DNA of 47,017 bases from Variovorax sp. OK212 (lineage in GTDB: Bacteria > Pseudomonadota > Gammaproteobacteria > Burkholderiales > Burkholderiaceae_C): assembly GCF_900112425.1 (NCBI RefSeq), contig NZ_FOLP01000035.1, forward strand, positions 1 through 47,017, written 5' to 3'. The notes under the pieces were generated by a model that was not told where the DNA came from, did no database searches, and was given only the letters and a program-made list of their open reading frames with translations. The position numbers and the translations under genes were made by a program. Positions 33,462 through 40,507 of the stretch are shown here, one piece after another. Each line of letters begins with the position of its first letter. Within the stretch, counting starts at the first letter, position 1.

Positions 33462-34163
33462 TCATGGATCCGCGAAGCGCTGGAAGCTGACGAACTCATG
33501 CACGGCCCGACGCGGCGTGGCCACCTGATTCACAGGCACATCGCGATCGGGGTAGCCCAGCGACATGCCGCACACCGTCAGCTCGTGCTCCATGAAGGCC
33601 AGGTGCTGTGCGATGACCGGATGGAACCGCGCGAACGACACCTGCGGACAGGTGCCCAGGCCGCGCGCTGCGGCGGCGATCATCACGTTCTGGACAAATA
33701 GGCCCAGGTCGAGCCAGCTGTGGGGCGCCAGGCGCCTGTCGATGGTGAAGATCAGGCCGACCGGCGCGCCGAAGAACACAAAGTTTTTTTCGGTCTGCCG
33801 GATGCGGCTGAGCATGTCGGCGACGTCCACGCCGAGCGTCTGGTAGTAGATCGCACCGAAATCGCGCTGCCGCTGGGCGTATTCGTCGGGCAATGGGTCG
33901 GGGAAGTGCGGGGATGGCGGAAGCGTGTTCTCGCGGCATGCGCTCACCAACGCGGCGCCCAGTACTGCCAGGTGCGCACCGGCGACGGCGTGCACCTGCC
34001 ATGGCTGGGTATTGGAGTTGCTGGGCGCGCTCGATGCCACGTCCAAGATCTCTTCCAGCAGGGAACGCGGAACGGGGTCCGGCTTGTAGGCGCGCAGGCT
34101 GCGTCGCCCCCGTAGTACACCGTCGACCACGCGCGTGGTGTGCGCGACGTCGCCCTGCGTCAT
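33462..34163 (-). CDS. pnbA: nitroreductase, PnbA-like
   Basis: This 233-residue FMN-dependent nitroreductase has RGRRSLRAYKPDPVP (N-terminal FMN phosphate loop), SSAPSNSNTQPWQVHAV, DFGAIYYQTLGVD, FGAPVGLIFTIDRRL, WLDLGLFVQNVMIAAAARGLG, TCPQVSFARFH and GMSLGYPDRDVPVN. Such enzymes reduce aromatic nitro groups to hydroxylamines using NAD(P)H. Its ATG overlaps the stop of the PnbB-like gene (ATGA), so the pair should convert a nitrobenzoate to the hydroxylamine and then to a catechol acid. The symbol is given by context and family, not by proof of substrate. Confidence 0.8.
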   Translation of the reverse strand: MTQGDVAHTTRVVDGVLRGRRSLRAYKPDPVPRSLLEEILDVASSAPSNSNTQPWQVHAVAGAHLAVLGAALVSACRENTLPPSPHFPDPLPDEYAQRQRDFGAIYYQTLGVDVADMLSRIRQTEKNFVFFGAPVGLIFTIDRRLAPHSWLDLGLFVQNVMIAAAARGLGTCPQVSFARFHPVIAQHLAFMEHELTVCGMSLGYPDRDVPVNQVATPRRAVHEFVSFQRFADP

Positions 34164-34729
34164 GGCCGCTCCTCGGCCTGCGCTTCGACCGGTGGCGCGT
34201 GGTATGCAATGCGCCCGGCAGGCAGGTAGAACAGGGCAATGACCGCGCCGCCGCGGGCTTCCGGGTAGTGGTGGCTGCCCGGGCCGGGCGCCGTCCAGCC
34301 CGCTTCGCACCAGCCGTTGGGCCCTGCCAGCGCTGCGCCGGCGTTGAGGGGGACCACCATGTTCAGCTCGCCATAGGGATGCGCGTGGTACTGCCCGCGA
34401 AACGTGTTGCCCGGGTTGCCCTGCGTGTTGGCCGTGCTGTCCATGTACACGGCCGTGATGCTGAACCAGTGCGTGCGCTCCGACGGATCCACGAGGCGGC
34501 TGCGCCGGTAGTGCGGTCCGGTGATCTCGACGTGGGCGGCCCAGCCGTCGCGCACGCCGGCCTTCACCAGGCGCGCGAGCTGCTCGTACACCTCGCTGCC
34601 TGGGCCATGGGTCTGGTTCAGCCAGCGCTCGACGTCTGTGCCCGCGGTCATGTCCTTCACTTCGCCGAGAAAGGCGATGCTGCGCGCTATCAGTTCTTCC
34701 CGGTCTTGGTTGCTGTCATGCTTGCTCAT
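34160..34729 (-). CDS. pnbB: 4-hydroxylaminobenzoate lyase family (PnbB/DUF4863)
   Basis: This 189-residue protein of the DUF4863/PnbB family has VERWLNQTHGPGSEVYEQLA, WAAHVEITGPHYRRSRL, the metal-ligand-like FRGQYHAHPYGELNMVVPL and a C-terminal GSHHYPEARGGAVIALFYLP. In 4-nitrobenzoate degraders PnbB converts 4-hydroxylaminobenzoate to protocatechuate and ammonia. It sits between the Bug receptor gene (2-nt gap, GGAG upstream) and the nitroreductase (ATGA overlap). This recognisable pair is the strongest evidence for nitroaromatic acid catabolism here. The exact ring-substitution pattern of the substrate is inferred. Confidence 0.8.
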   Translation of the reverse strand: MSKHDSNQDREELIARSIAFLGEVKDMTAGTDVERWLNQTHGPGSEVYEQLARLVKAGVRDGWAAHVEITGPHYRRSRLVDPSERTHWFSITAVYMDSTANTQGNPGNTFRGQYHAHPYGELNMVVPLNAGAALAGPNGWCEAGWTAPGPGSHHYPEARGGAVIALFYLPAGRIAYHAPPVEAQAEERP

Positions 34730-34731
34730 GG

Positions 34732-35721
34732 TCACTCCTCTGATGTGAAGCCGGAGGCCCGCACGACCGGACCCCATTTGTCGCGTTCGGTCCGGATGTG
34801 GTTTTCGTAGGCCTTGGGCGTGAGCGTGAACAGCTCCATCCCGACCTCCTCGAAGCCCGCCACCAGGGCCGGGTCCTTGCTGGCCGTGAGCACGTCGTCG
34901 TACAGCCTCTTCACCACGGCTTCGGGTGTGCCGGGGGGAGCGAAGACACCGTAGGATTCGACGCCGGTGATCGCGGGGTAGCCCTGCTCGGCGAAGGTCG
35001 GAACGCCAGGCATGGCGCGCGAGCGCTTGTCGCCGCTCACGGCCAGGATGCGCAGTTTGCCGCTCTGCAGGTACGGCAGGAAGTCGGCGACAAAGCCCAG
35101 GTACGCGGGGATCTGACCACCGAGCAGGTCGTTCATGGCTGGCGACGAACCTCGGTAGCCCACGTGCTGCAATTTGAGCGCCGCCGCCTCGGACAACTGG
35201 AAACCCAGAAAGTGCGCCATGGAGCCCGCCGCCGGCGACGCGAACATAGCGCGGCTGGGAGCCTGTTGCACCCACCGCACGTAGTCGGCGAGGGTCTTGA
35301 CGGTCGCGGGGACGGCGTTGCTGACGGCCAGGGCACAGGTCGCCGAGACGACCGGTGTGATGGGCACGAAATCGGCTGCCGCGTCGTACGCAAGCTTCGT
35401 GTAGACGTGCGGGTAGATGCTGAGCGCCGAGGTGTGCGTGCACAGCAGGGTGTTGCCGTCCGCGCGCTCGCGCTTGAGCTGTGCGTTGGCCAGGCGGCCC
35501 GCGCCGCCAGGCCGGTTGTCGACGATGGTGGTAATGCCTTGCTTGCGCCATGCCTCGGCCACGCGGCGCGCGGTCTGGTCCAGCGTGCCTCCTGCGGGGT
35601 AACCCACGACGATCCGTCGCGGGGGCGCCGGGGCTTGCGCCCAGCCCATGGGCTGCAGTGCCGAGGTCGCCAGCGTGGTGAGACCGAGGGCACCGAAGCG
35701 CCGGCGTGAGAGTGGGTTCAT
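34732..35721 (-). CDS. Bug/TctC-family periplasmic receptor with Tat signal
   Basis: This 329-residue protein begins with a twin-arginine-type signal (SRRRFGALGLTTLATSALQP) and then follows the Bug fold: VVGYPAGGTLDQTARRVAE, IVDNRPGGAGRLANAQL, HVGYRGSSPAMNDLLGGQIP and LAVSGDKRSRAMPGVPTFAE. Bug receptors bind carboxylates, and one (TphC) delivers terephthalate to a tripartite transporter. First in the nitroreductase operon, it may capture a nitrobenzoate. No TctA/TctB membrane genes are in the window, so a shared transporter would be needed. The ATG at 35721 has GGAG 6 nt upstream. Confidence 0.88.
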   Translation of the reverse strand: MNPLSRRRFGALGLTTLATSALQPMGWAQAPAPPRRIVVGYPAGGTLDQTARRVAEAWRKQGITTIVDNRPGGAGRLANAQLKRERADGNTLLCTHTSALSIYPHVYTKLAYDAAADFVPITPVVSATCALAVSNAVPATVKTLADYVRWVQQAPSRAMFASPAAGSMAHFLGFQLSEAAALKLQHVGYRGSSPAMNDLLGGQIPAYLGFVADFLPYLQSGKLRILAVSGDKRSRAMPGVPTFAEQGYPAITGVESYGVFAPPGTPEAVVKRLYDDVLTASKDPALVAGFEEVGMELFTLTPKAYENHIRTERDKWGPVVRASGFTSEE

Positions 35722-35810
35722 GGGGGGCTCCGCGAGGTTGCAAGGGGTTGTGGGCTCCATGATCGTCATCCGTCGCCATGAACGGAATCGCCCGTTTTGC
35801 AAGAGCACAA

Positions 35811-35823
35811 TGCACGCCGTGCA
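35811..35823. promoter_or_regulatory. LysR-type box (T-N11-A) in divergent promoter
   Basis: TGCACGCCGTGCA is a 13-bp inverted repeat (TGCAC-GCC-GTGCA) of the T-N11-A form bound by LysR regulators, placed 19 bp before the lysR start and about 90 bp before the receptor gene. Read on the minus strand, it extends as ATATTGCACGGCGTGCATTG. A closely related box lies at 39350-39362 upstream of the second nitroreductase operon. Confidence 0.6.
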
Positions 35824-35841
35824 ATATCGGAGACGCGCACC

Positions 35842-36810
35842 ATGAGCATCGGACGCATCGACCTGAACCTCATCAAGGTGTTCGACGCGGTCTATGAAGA
35901 CCGCAACCTGCTGCGTGCGGGAAAGCGCCTGAACCTGAGCCAGTCGGCAGTCAGCCACGCGCTCACGCGCTTGCGCGAGGTGGTGGGCGACGAGCTGTTC
36001 GTCCGCACGTCCAAGGGCATGGTGCCCACGGCACGGTCAGCGGCGATGGCCGACGGGCTGCGCGACTCGTTGCGCCGGATCGAGGCCACGCTGGGGGTGG
36101 AGCCCTTCGACCCGGGCAAGTCCACATGCCGCTTCGCGGTGGCCGCCAACGACCACCTGACGGCGGTGATGGTGGCGGAGCTGAGCCGGCTCATGGCGGT
36201 GGAGGCCCCCGGCATCGACCTCGTGGTCCGGCCGTCCACGCGCCTCGATCTCGCCGAGCAGATCGACGTCGGCAAGATCGACATCGCCGTGGGCATCTTC
36301 GCGCAGGTGCCGTCGCGCCTGAGCGCGCGGACCTTGATGACGCAGGGCGAGATGATCGTCATGCGCAAGGGGCACCCGGCTTCTCGCCGCAAGCTGGCAC
36401 TGCGCGACCTGGCGCGTTATCCCTTGGTGACGGTGTCTGTGGGCGGCCAGGAGGAGGGTGCCGTCGGCGGCTTCATCCTGGAGCGTGGCCTGGCGCGGCA
36501 GGCCGAGATGTTCGACCGCCATGCGCTCGAAGAGGCGTTGTCGGCCGAGGGCCTGGCGCCGCGGTATCGCACGACCGTCCCGCATTCCCTGGCGATTCCA
36601 GCCTTGCTACGCGGCTCCGACATGTTGTCCATCATGCCGTCGTCGCTGGCGCGCAGTCTGGCAGGTGCGGGCGAGTTACTGGTGCGCGAGCCGCCCTATC
36701 CAACCGCGCTGTCCACGTTCCGCGCGGTCTGGCACAGCCGCAATGACCACGACCCCGCGCAGGTGTGGCTGCAGGAAAGCATCGCGCGGGTGGCGCAACA
36801 GGTGGCTTAG
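35842..36810 (+). CDS. LysR-type transcriptional regulator
   Basis: This 322-residue protein has an N-terminal winged HTH (LNLIKVFDAVYEDRNLLRAG, LNLSQSAVSHALTRLREVVG, ELFVRTSKGMVPT), in the NodD/NahR/LinR-like LNLI subgroup. A substrate-binding domain follows (FAVAANDHLTAVMVAELSRL, DIAVGIFAQVPSRLSARTLM). It is divergent from the receptor-pnbB-nitroreductase operon and convergent with the second nitroreductase operon, overlapping its last gene by 4 nt. By position it is the activator of both, with an aromatic (nitro)acid as likely inducer. It is comparable in role to PnbR, though not shown to be orthologous. Confidence 0.88.
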   Translation: MSIGRIDLNLIKVFDAVYEDRNLLRAGKRLNLSQSAVSHALTRLREVVGDELFVRTSKGMVPTARSAAMADGLRDSLRRIEATLGVEPFDPGKSTCRFAVAANDHLTAVMVAELSRLMAVEAPGIDLVVRPSTRLDLAEQIDVGKIDIAVGIFAQVPSRLSARTLMTQGEMIVMRKGHPASRRKLALRDLARYPLVTVSVGGQEEGAVGGFILERGLARQAEMFDRHALEEALSAEGLAPRYRTTVPHSLAIPALLRGSDMLSIMPSSLARSLAGAGELLVREPPYPTALSTFRAVWHSRNDHDPAQVWLQESIARVAQQVA

Positions 36811-37517
36811 CCGTTTGCCGGGGGGTGTGGATGGTCGTGGCGCGGGCAGCCGCCTGCCGCCTGGCAGCCCGTTCTGCGGGTCCAGTCCGAAGCCAGGATG
36901 ATGCTGCACATGTCCATGCGCTGGAAGGCGGGGTCCTTGAAAGCTAGGACATCGTCGTTGAAGGTGCCGAAGGTGCTGAGCGGGCGGTGTTGCATGCCTT
37001 CGTAGAAGGCGTCGATGATGCCCTGCGCGAAGTCTGCTTCCCGCGGAGAGGCGGCGACCACGGCCGCGCGCTGCGCCTCGGAAAACTGGTCGTAGCCGCG
37101 GCCCGCCACGTCCATGCCTGCCCCGGCCTGGACCAGTGCGATCTCCGGGCGCATGAACTGCGGTATGCCCGGCGTGGTGTGCAACGCAACGGCGTTCCAG
37201 ACGGTCTCGATGTCTGCATCGCGCACGCCGTGGCTCCGCAGGAATTCCCGTGCGGCATTCGCACCGTCCACTTCGAAACGCAACTGGCTGTCGCGGTAAC
37301 GTGCGGTGAGGCCGATGTCGTGGAACATCGACGCCGCGTAGAGCAGCTCCGGATCGAAGCTCAAGCCTGTGCGGGCGCCGGTCAGGTAGCCCCAGCAATA
37401 CACGCGCACGGAGTGGTGGAAGAGCAGATCGCTCTCGGTGTCGCGGATGAACTGGGTCATCTCCCGCGCGAGCTTGCTGTCGGGTATGTACACCCCAGGG
37501 ATGGCTGAGTGCGTCAT
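36807..37517 (-). CDS. HD-domain hydrolase, cyanamide-hydratase-like
   Basis: This 236-residue HD-superfamily protein has FHHSVRVYCWGYLTG (His), LLYAASMFHDIGLT (HD pair), NAVALHTTPGIP, and MDVAGRGYDQFSE (Asp), the layout of cyanamide hydratase-like HD hydrolases that bind a metal through H...HD...D. The C-terminus is Cys/His-rich (TGCQAAGGCPRHDHPHPP), which is unusual. Reaction unknown; in this operon a nitrile- or amide-type intermediate is conceivable but speculative. It is the last gene of the four-gene nitroreductase-2 operon, and its stop overlaps the lysR stop tail-to-tail. Confidence 0.75.
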   Translation of the reverse strand: MTHSAIPGVYIPDSKLAREMTQFIRDTESDLLFHHSVRVYCWGYLTGARTGLSFDPELLYAASMFHDIGLTARYRDSQLRFEVDGANAAREFLRSHGVRDADIETVWNAVALHTTPGIPQFMRPEIALVQAGAGMDVAGRGYDQFSEAQRAAVVAASPREADFAQGIIDAFYEGMQHRPLSTFGTFNDDVLAFKDPAFQRMDMCSIILASDWTRRTGCQAAGGCPRHDHPHPPANG

Positions 37518-37578
37518 GGCGTGGTCCTTGTGCTGGTGGATGTCGCTTGTGCGTGCGCGCCGCTGCAGTGGCCCCGTA

Positions 37579-38034
37579 TCACAGGGCGGCCAGGGCCTGG
37601 GGCGTGTTGCGGAACGCGATTGCCATCCGGTTGTAGGTGTTCATCAGACCGATGGCGATCGTCAGGTCCACGAGTTCGGGCTCGCTGAGCACGGAGCGGG
37701 CGGCGGCGAAATCGCTGTCGGGCACGCCGGTCTCTGCCACGCGGGTCACCGATTCAGCCCAGGCCAGAGCAGCGCGCTCATGCGCGTCGAAGAGCGCGCC
37801 AGCCTCGCGCCATGCTTGCAGCAGGGCAATCTTTTCGATGGGCTGGCCCTTCTTCAGCAGATCGCGCGTGTGCATGTCCAGGCAGTAGGCGCAGTTGTTG
37901 ATTTGGGAAACGCGCAGGTACACCAGGTCGACGAGAACAGGCGACAGGCCGCTCTTCGAGATGTACCCATACACGCCGCCCAGCGCCTTGACGCCAGCCG
38001 GGGCGACCGTGTTGTAGTCGATGCGGTTGCTCAT
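37579..38034 (-). CDS. carboxymuconolactone decarboxylase/AhpD-like protein
   Basis: This 151-residue all-helical protein has the AhpD-type active site CAYCLDMH (Cys-x2-Cys-x3-His, about residues 48-55), preceded by LVYLRVSQINN and followed by LAWAESVTRVAETGVPD. Such proteins act as peroxidase-type alkylhydroperoxidases or as carboxymuconolactone decarboxylases; the paired Cys favours the redox type. It is third in the operon after the nitroreductase and secreted cupin, perhaps protecting against oxidants from nitro reduction. An AGAGGA sequence supports the start. Confidence 0.85.
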   Translation of the reverse strand: MSNRIDYNTVAPAGVKALGGVYGYISKSGLSPVLVDLVYLRVSQINNCAYCLDMHTRDLLKKGQPIEKIALLQAWREAGALFDAHERAALAWAESVTRVAETGVPDSDFAAARSVLSEPELVDLTIAIGLMNTYNRMAIAFRNTPQALAAL

Positions 38035-38055
38035 GGTTGTGATCCTCTTGATCGG

Positions 38056-38478
38056 TTATTGAATGGGGGTGGTGAGTGCCGTGTCGGCGCTGTCCACGAC
38101 GAACACCGCCAGCAGCTTTGCGGGCCGGGTCTTGCTGGCATTCCTGCTGACGGTGTGCCGTGCGCCGGGAGGCTCATAGAAACTGTCTCCAGCACGCAGG
38201 ATCTGCCTGGGGCCTTCATTCACCTGCGACTCGATGGCGCCCGAGACCACGTAGCCATAGATGAACGCGGACTTCGCGTGCACATGGGAGGGTGAACCGG
38301 CGCCGGGCGCGTAGTCGACGACCACGGCAACCAGCGACTTTCCGGGAATGTTCGCAATCTGCTGCTGTAACGCGGGCGTGACTCTTTCGCCCGCGCCGTG
38401 TGCGTTCGCGGCAGGGGTCGTCAACAAGCCGGTCGCTCCGGCGGTGAGCGTGATGGCGAGCAGCCAGGAAGCGTGCAT
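38056..38478 (-). CDS. secreted cupin-domain protein
   Basis: This 140-residue protein has a signal peptide (MHASWLLAITLTAGATGLLT ending near ANA-HG) and a single cupin barrel with SPSHVHAKSAFIYGYVVSG (cupin motif 1: two His and a Tyr/Glu position) and PGARHTVSRN (motif 2 His). It belongs to the small periplasmic cupins often found beside AhpD-like and nitroreductase genes. Its ligand is unknown. AAGGAG 6 nt upstream sets the start. It sits between nitroreductase 2 and the AhpD-like gene. Confidence 0.82.
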   Translation of the reverse strand: MHASWLLAITLTAGATGLLTTPAANAHGAGERVTPALQQQIANIPGKSLVAVVVDYAPGAGSPSHVHAKSAFIYGYVVSGAIESQVNEGPRQILRAGDSFYEPPGARHTVSRNASKTRPAKLLAVFVVDSADTALTTPIQ

Positions 38479-38520
38479 GGAGCTTCTCCTTGAAAAAATG
38501 ATGGGTGGCGTTGCAGGGGT

Positions 38521-39264
38521 TCAGCCGGCGAACCCGAGGATCTGTGCGAAATCCTGCAAGCGAACCCGGGGCATGGCAGCCCGGTTCACCGGGGCCTGCG
38601 TGTCCCCGTATCCCATGGACATGCCGAACGCGGTGATCTCTTCCTGCGGCATCTGCAGATACGACGCAATCGGCTCGTGGAACTGCGCGAAGGCCACCTG
38701 GGGGCAGGTGTCGATGCCGCGTGCCTTGGCCGCGAGCATCACGGTCTGCGCGAACAGGCCGAGGTCGATCCAGCTATGTGGCTTCAACCGGCGGTCGATG
38801 CTGAAGATGAGGCCGACCGGGGCGCCGAAGAAGGCGTAGTTGCGCTCGGTCTGGCGCGTGCGCGCAGCGGTGTCGGAGCGTTCGATGCCGAGCGATGCGT
38901 AGTAGCGGGCACCGAAGTCCTGCAGCCGGTTGCGAAACATGTGGGGCAAGGGGTCAGGGAAATGCGCCGGTGCTGGCGCAACGCCAGCGCGTGACGCGGT
39001 GACCAGCGCATGCGTCAAGCCGTCCTTCACCTCGCCACTGACCACGTACACGCGCCAGGGCTGGATGTTGGCGCCACTGGGGGCGCAGGCTGCCTCGGTC
39101 AGGATCTCCTCCACGGCTTCCCGAGGAAGAGGGCTGGCTTTGAATGCGCGCGTGGCCCGGCGCGAACGCACGACGCAAGAAACGCATGCTGCGGTGGTTT
39201 CTGGCGACCATGGCGCAGCGATGGCGCTCGGAACGTCGCGGTGTTGGGCGAGGGTTTCAGTCAT
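38521..39264 (-). CDS. second nitroreductase, paralogue of the 33462-34163 gene
   Basis: This 247-residue FMN-dependent nitroreductase has RSRRATRAFKASPLP, AACAPSGANIQPWRVYVVSG, DFGARYYASLGIE, FGAPVGLIFSIDRRLKPHSW, DTCPQVAFAQFHEPIA and GMSMGYGDTQAPVN. It shares these landmarks in the same order with the first nitroreductase, so the two are paralogues. It has an about 25-residue extra N-terminus containing a Cys pair region (TTAACVSCVVRSR). It leads an operon with cupin, AhpD-like and HD genes. A T-N11-A box lies 86 bp upstream of the start at 39264. Confidence 0.87.
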   Translation of the reverse strand: MTETLAQHRDVPSAIAAPWSPETTAACVSCVVRSRRATRAFKASPLPREAVEEILTEAACAPSGANIQPWRVYVVSGEVKDGLTHALVTASRAGVAPAPAHFPDPLPHMFRNRLQDFGARYYASLGIERSDTAARTRQTERNYAFFGAPVGLIFSIDRRLKPHSWIDLGLFAQTVMLAAKARGIDTCPQVAFAQFHEPIASYLQMPQEEITAFGMSMGYGDTQAPVNRAAMPRVRLQDFAQILGFAG

Positions 39265-39708
39265 CGTGTTCTCTTCGTGATCGCTTGGAGAAATGCGATC
39301 TTCGAGGAGATCCGACTTGAATGGAATTGATGTGTTTGCAGTTGCATATTGCACGCAATGCACTGCGCAGACCGGCATCTGGGGGCCACCGAACTGCGGA
39401 TCCACACCGACCTGAGCGCCCGCGGGGCGACTCCAAGCCGAGAGCCTGTCGGTGGTCTCCACGCTACGGGAGTGACTGCGCACCCGTGAGGGGCGCGAGG
39501 TGTTCCCGGGCGGTGCCGGCTGGGGAGTGCCGTTGCGTCGGTTGCTTCGCGATGTGGGCGCCCCTCCGCGCAAGTTCGTGATGGACACACCCATCCGTCG
39601 CTTGATCACGATAAATAGCCAGCTCTCTCCTCCCGCGCGCGCTTCTTCTTGCTCAAGAGGTGCGTTGGGCCACGCCGACATGGGGCCCGCTCCGGGCGGG
39701 ATCCGGGT
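39265..39708. other. promoter region and junction, about 440 bp
   Basis: The first about 100 bp hold the LysR-type box and the second nitroreductase promoter. The rest, up to repeat copy B, shows no gene that I can support; the open frames here are short and lack coding character. This is the boundary between the nitroaromatic cluster and the mobile-type region. Confidence 0.5.
39350..39362. promoter_or_regulatory. LysR-type box (T-N11-A) of nitroreductase-2 operon
   Basis: TGCACGCAATGCA has the T-N11-A form and sits in the context ATATTGCACGCAATGCACTG. This shares the same ATATTGCACG-x3-TGCA core with the box at 35811-35823 (read on the minus strand). A second small palindrome, GCATATTGC, overlaps its left side. 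It is 86 bp upstream of the operon start, a usual distance for LysR activation. Confidence 0.6.
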
Positions 39709-40062
39709 TCACACCTTGCCGGTGTTCCAGACGTCCCGTGCTGCTTGGCCGATGTGCGGCGGGTGTGAGGTGGCGACAGGGCGTCCGCAGAGTACCTCTG
39801 CCCAGTCCCGGATGGCCGCGATGCTGACGTAGGGTGTGAAGTCGTCGGCGTTCAGTCTCGCGCGGTGTGCGGCGTCCTGACCCATGTAGGCCGGACTCAA
39901 GCTTCCCGTGGCGAGCGCCGTGCGCTCCGCGCGGCGGTGCACAAAACCCGCCTTGAAGGCCCTGAGCAGGGTCTCGTTCTCTTCATCCGACAGATCCACC
40001 GTCGCCTTGTCGCCCGCGCGGTATCCCCGCTGAAACAGGTCTGGGTCTGGGGCGGTGTTCAT
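39709..40062 (-). CDS. repeated hypothetical protein, copy B
   Basis: This 117-residue protein is the second copy of the gene at 141-491, differing at about 17 positions by eye. Several differences are conservative, and a short variable patch near the C-terminus (TSHPPHIGQ versus TSHAQRSGQ) stands out. This copy starts with ATG at 40062, preceded by GAAAGAAAGAA. That both copies stay open suggests selection on the protein. The family is not recognised. It precedes a toxin-antitoxin remnant, with a palindromic operator about 120 bp away on the other strand. Confidence 0.65.
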   Translation of the reverse strand: MNTAPDPDLFQRGYRAGDKATVDLSDEENETLLRAFKAGFVHRRAERTALATGSLSPAYMGQDAAHRARLNADDFTPYVSIAAIRDWAEVLCGRPVATSHPPHIGQAARDVWNTGKV

Positions 40063-40153
40063 TTCTTTCTTTCGTGGGCGGGGCGCGATGGGCCAGGCGC
40101 CGGACGCAACGCTCTCACCGAGCGGCATTCCGTCAAGCTGGCCTGGCCGCCAG
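39709..40153 (-). repeat. direct repeat copy B (about 445 bp)
   Basis: It matches 141-582 in the same orientation, covering the hypothetical gene and its leader up to GGCCGCCAG. Right after the end, GGTGGAGGTCGGCTTCCG (40153-40170) is identical to 3582-3599 inside the DUF1016 nuclease gene, hinting at a past rearrangement joining these regions. Confidence 0.8.
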
Positions 40154-40176
40154 GTGGAGGTCGGCTTCCGACTTGA

Positions 40177-40196
40177 TGTATAGCATTTGCTATACA
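40177..40196 (+). promoter_or_regulatory. 20-bp perfect palindrome, antitoxin operator
   Basis: TGTATAGCATTTGCTATACA is a perfect inverted repeat (9-bp arms, 2-bp spacer) ending 8 bp before the antitoxin ATG. TATACA within it could serve as a -10 element. The symmetry and position fit an autoregulatory operator of the RHH-type antitoxin that follows. Confidence 0.65.
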
Positions 40197-40204
40197 TTGG
40201 GGCC

Positions 40205-40507
40205 ATGAAGACGACCCAACTCCCCCCGGTCCGGGTGACGGCCGCCGTTCGAGAACAGATCGAGGGCGTGCTGCTCGACGGGGAAACGCTGTCGCATTTC
40301 GTTGAGCAGGCTTCAATCGATGCGGCGCGTCGTCGCAAGGCGCAGCAAGAATTCGTGGCGCGTGGACGCGCATCGCTTGCCCGCGCGCTTGAGACGGGCG
40401 AGTCCTATGCGGCAGACCAGGTCCTCGAGGCGATGAAGTCCCGATTTGACATCGCGCGCAAGGCGGTCGAGGCGGAGCGCGGCGGCGTCTTCACACGGCG
40501 CCCGTGA
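40205..40507 (+). CDS. RHH-type antitoxin (YlcI/YnfO-like)
   Basis: This 100-residue protein has an N-terminal ribbon-helix-helix: PPVRVTAAVREQIEGVLLDG, then ETLSHFVEQASIDAARRRKA. A C-terminal toxin-binding segment follows, with RASLARALETGESYAADQVL. The ATG at 40205 follows the palindromic operator. Its TGA overlaps the GTG of the RelE-like toxin remnant (GTGA), the usual coupling in type II modules. Since the toxin is frameshifted, this antitoxin may now be an orphan, still able to repress its own promoter. Confidence 0.75.
   Translation: MKTTQLPPVRVTAAVREQIEGVLLDGETLSHFVEQASIDAARRRKAQQEFVARGRASLARALETGESYAADQVLEAMKSRFDIARKAVEAERGGVFTRRP

Noticed and set aside
34160..35824. 554-codon frame running from the PnbB-like gene through the receptor gene
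   Set aside because: Only the last 189 residues match DUF4863. The upstream part is an out-of-frame reading of the Bug receptor, and a ribosome binding site with ATG at 34729 gives the true start.
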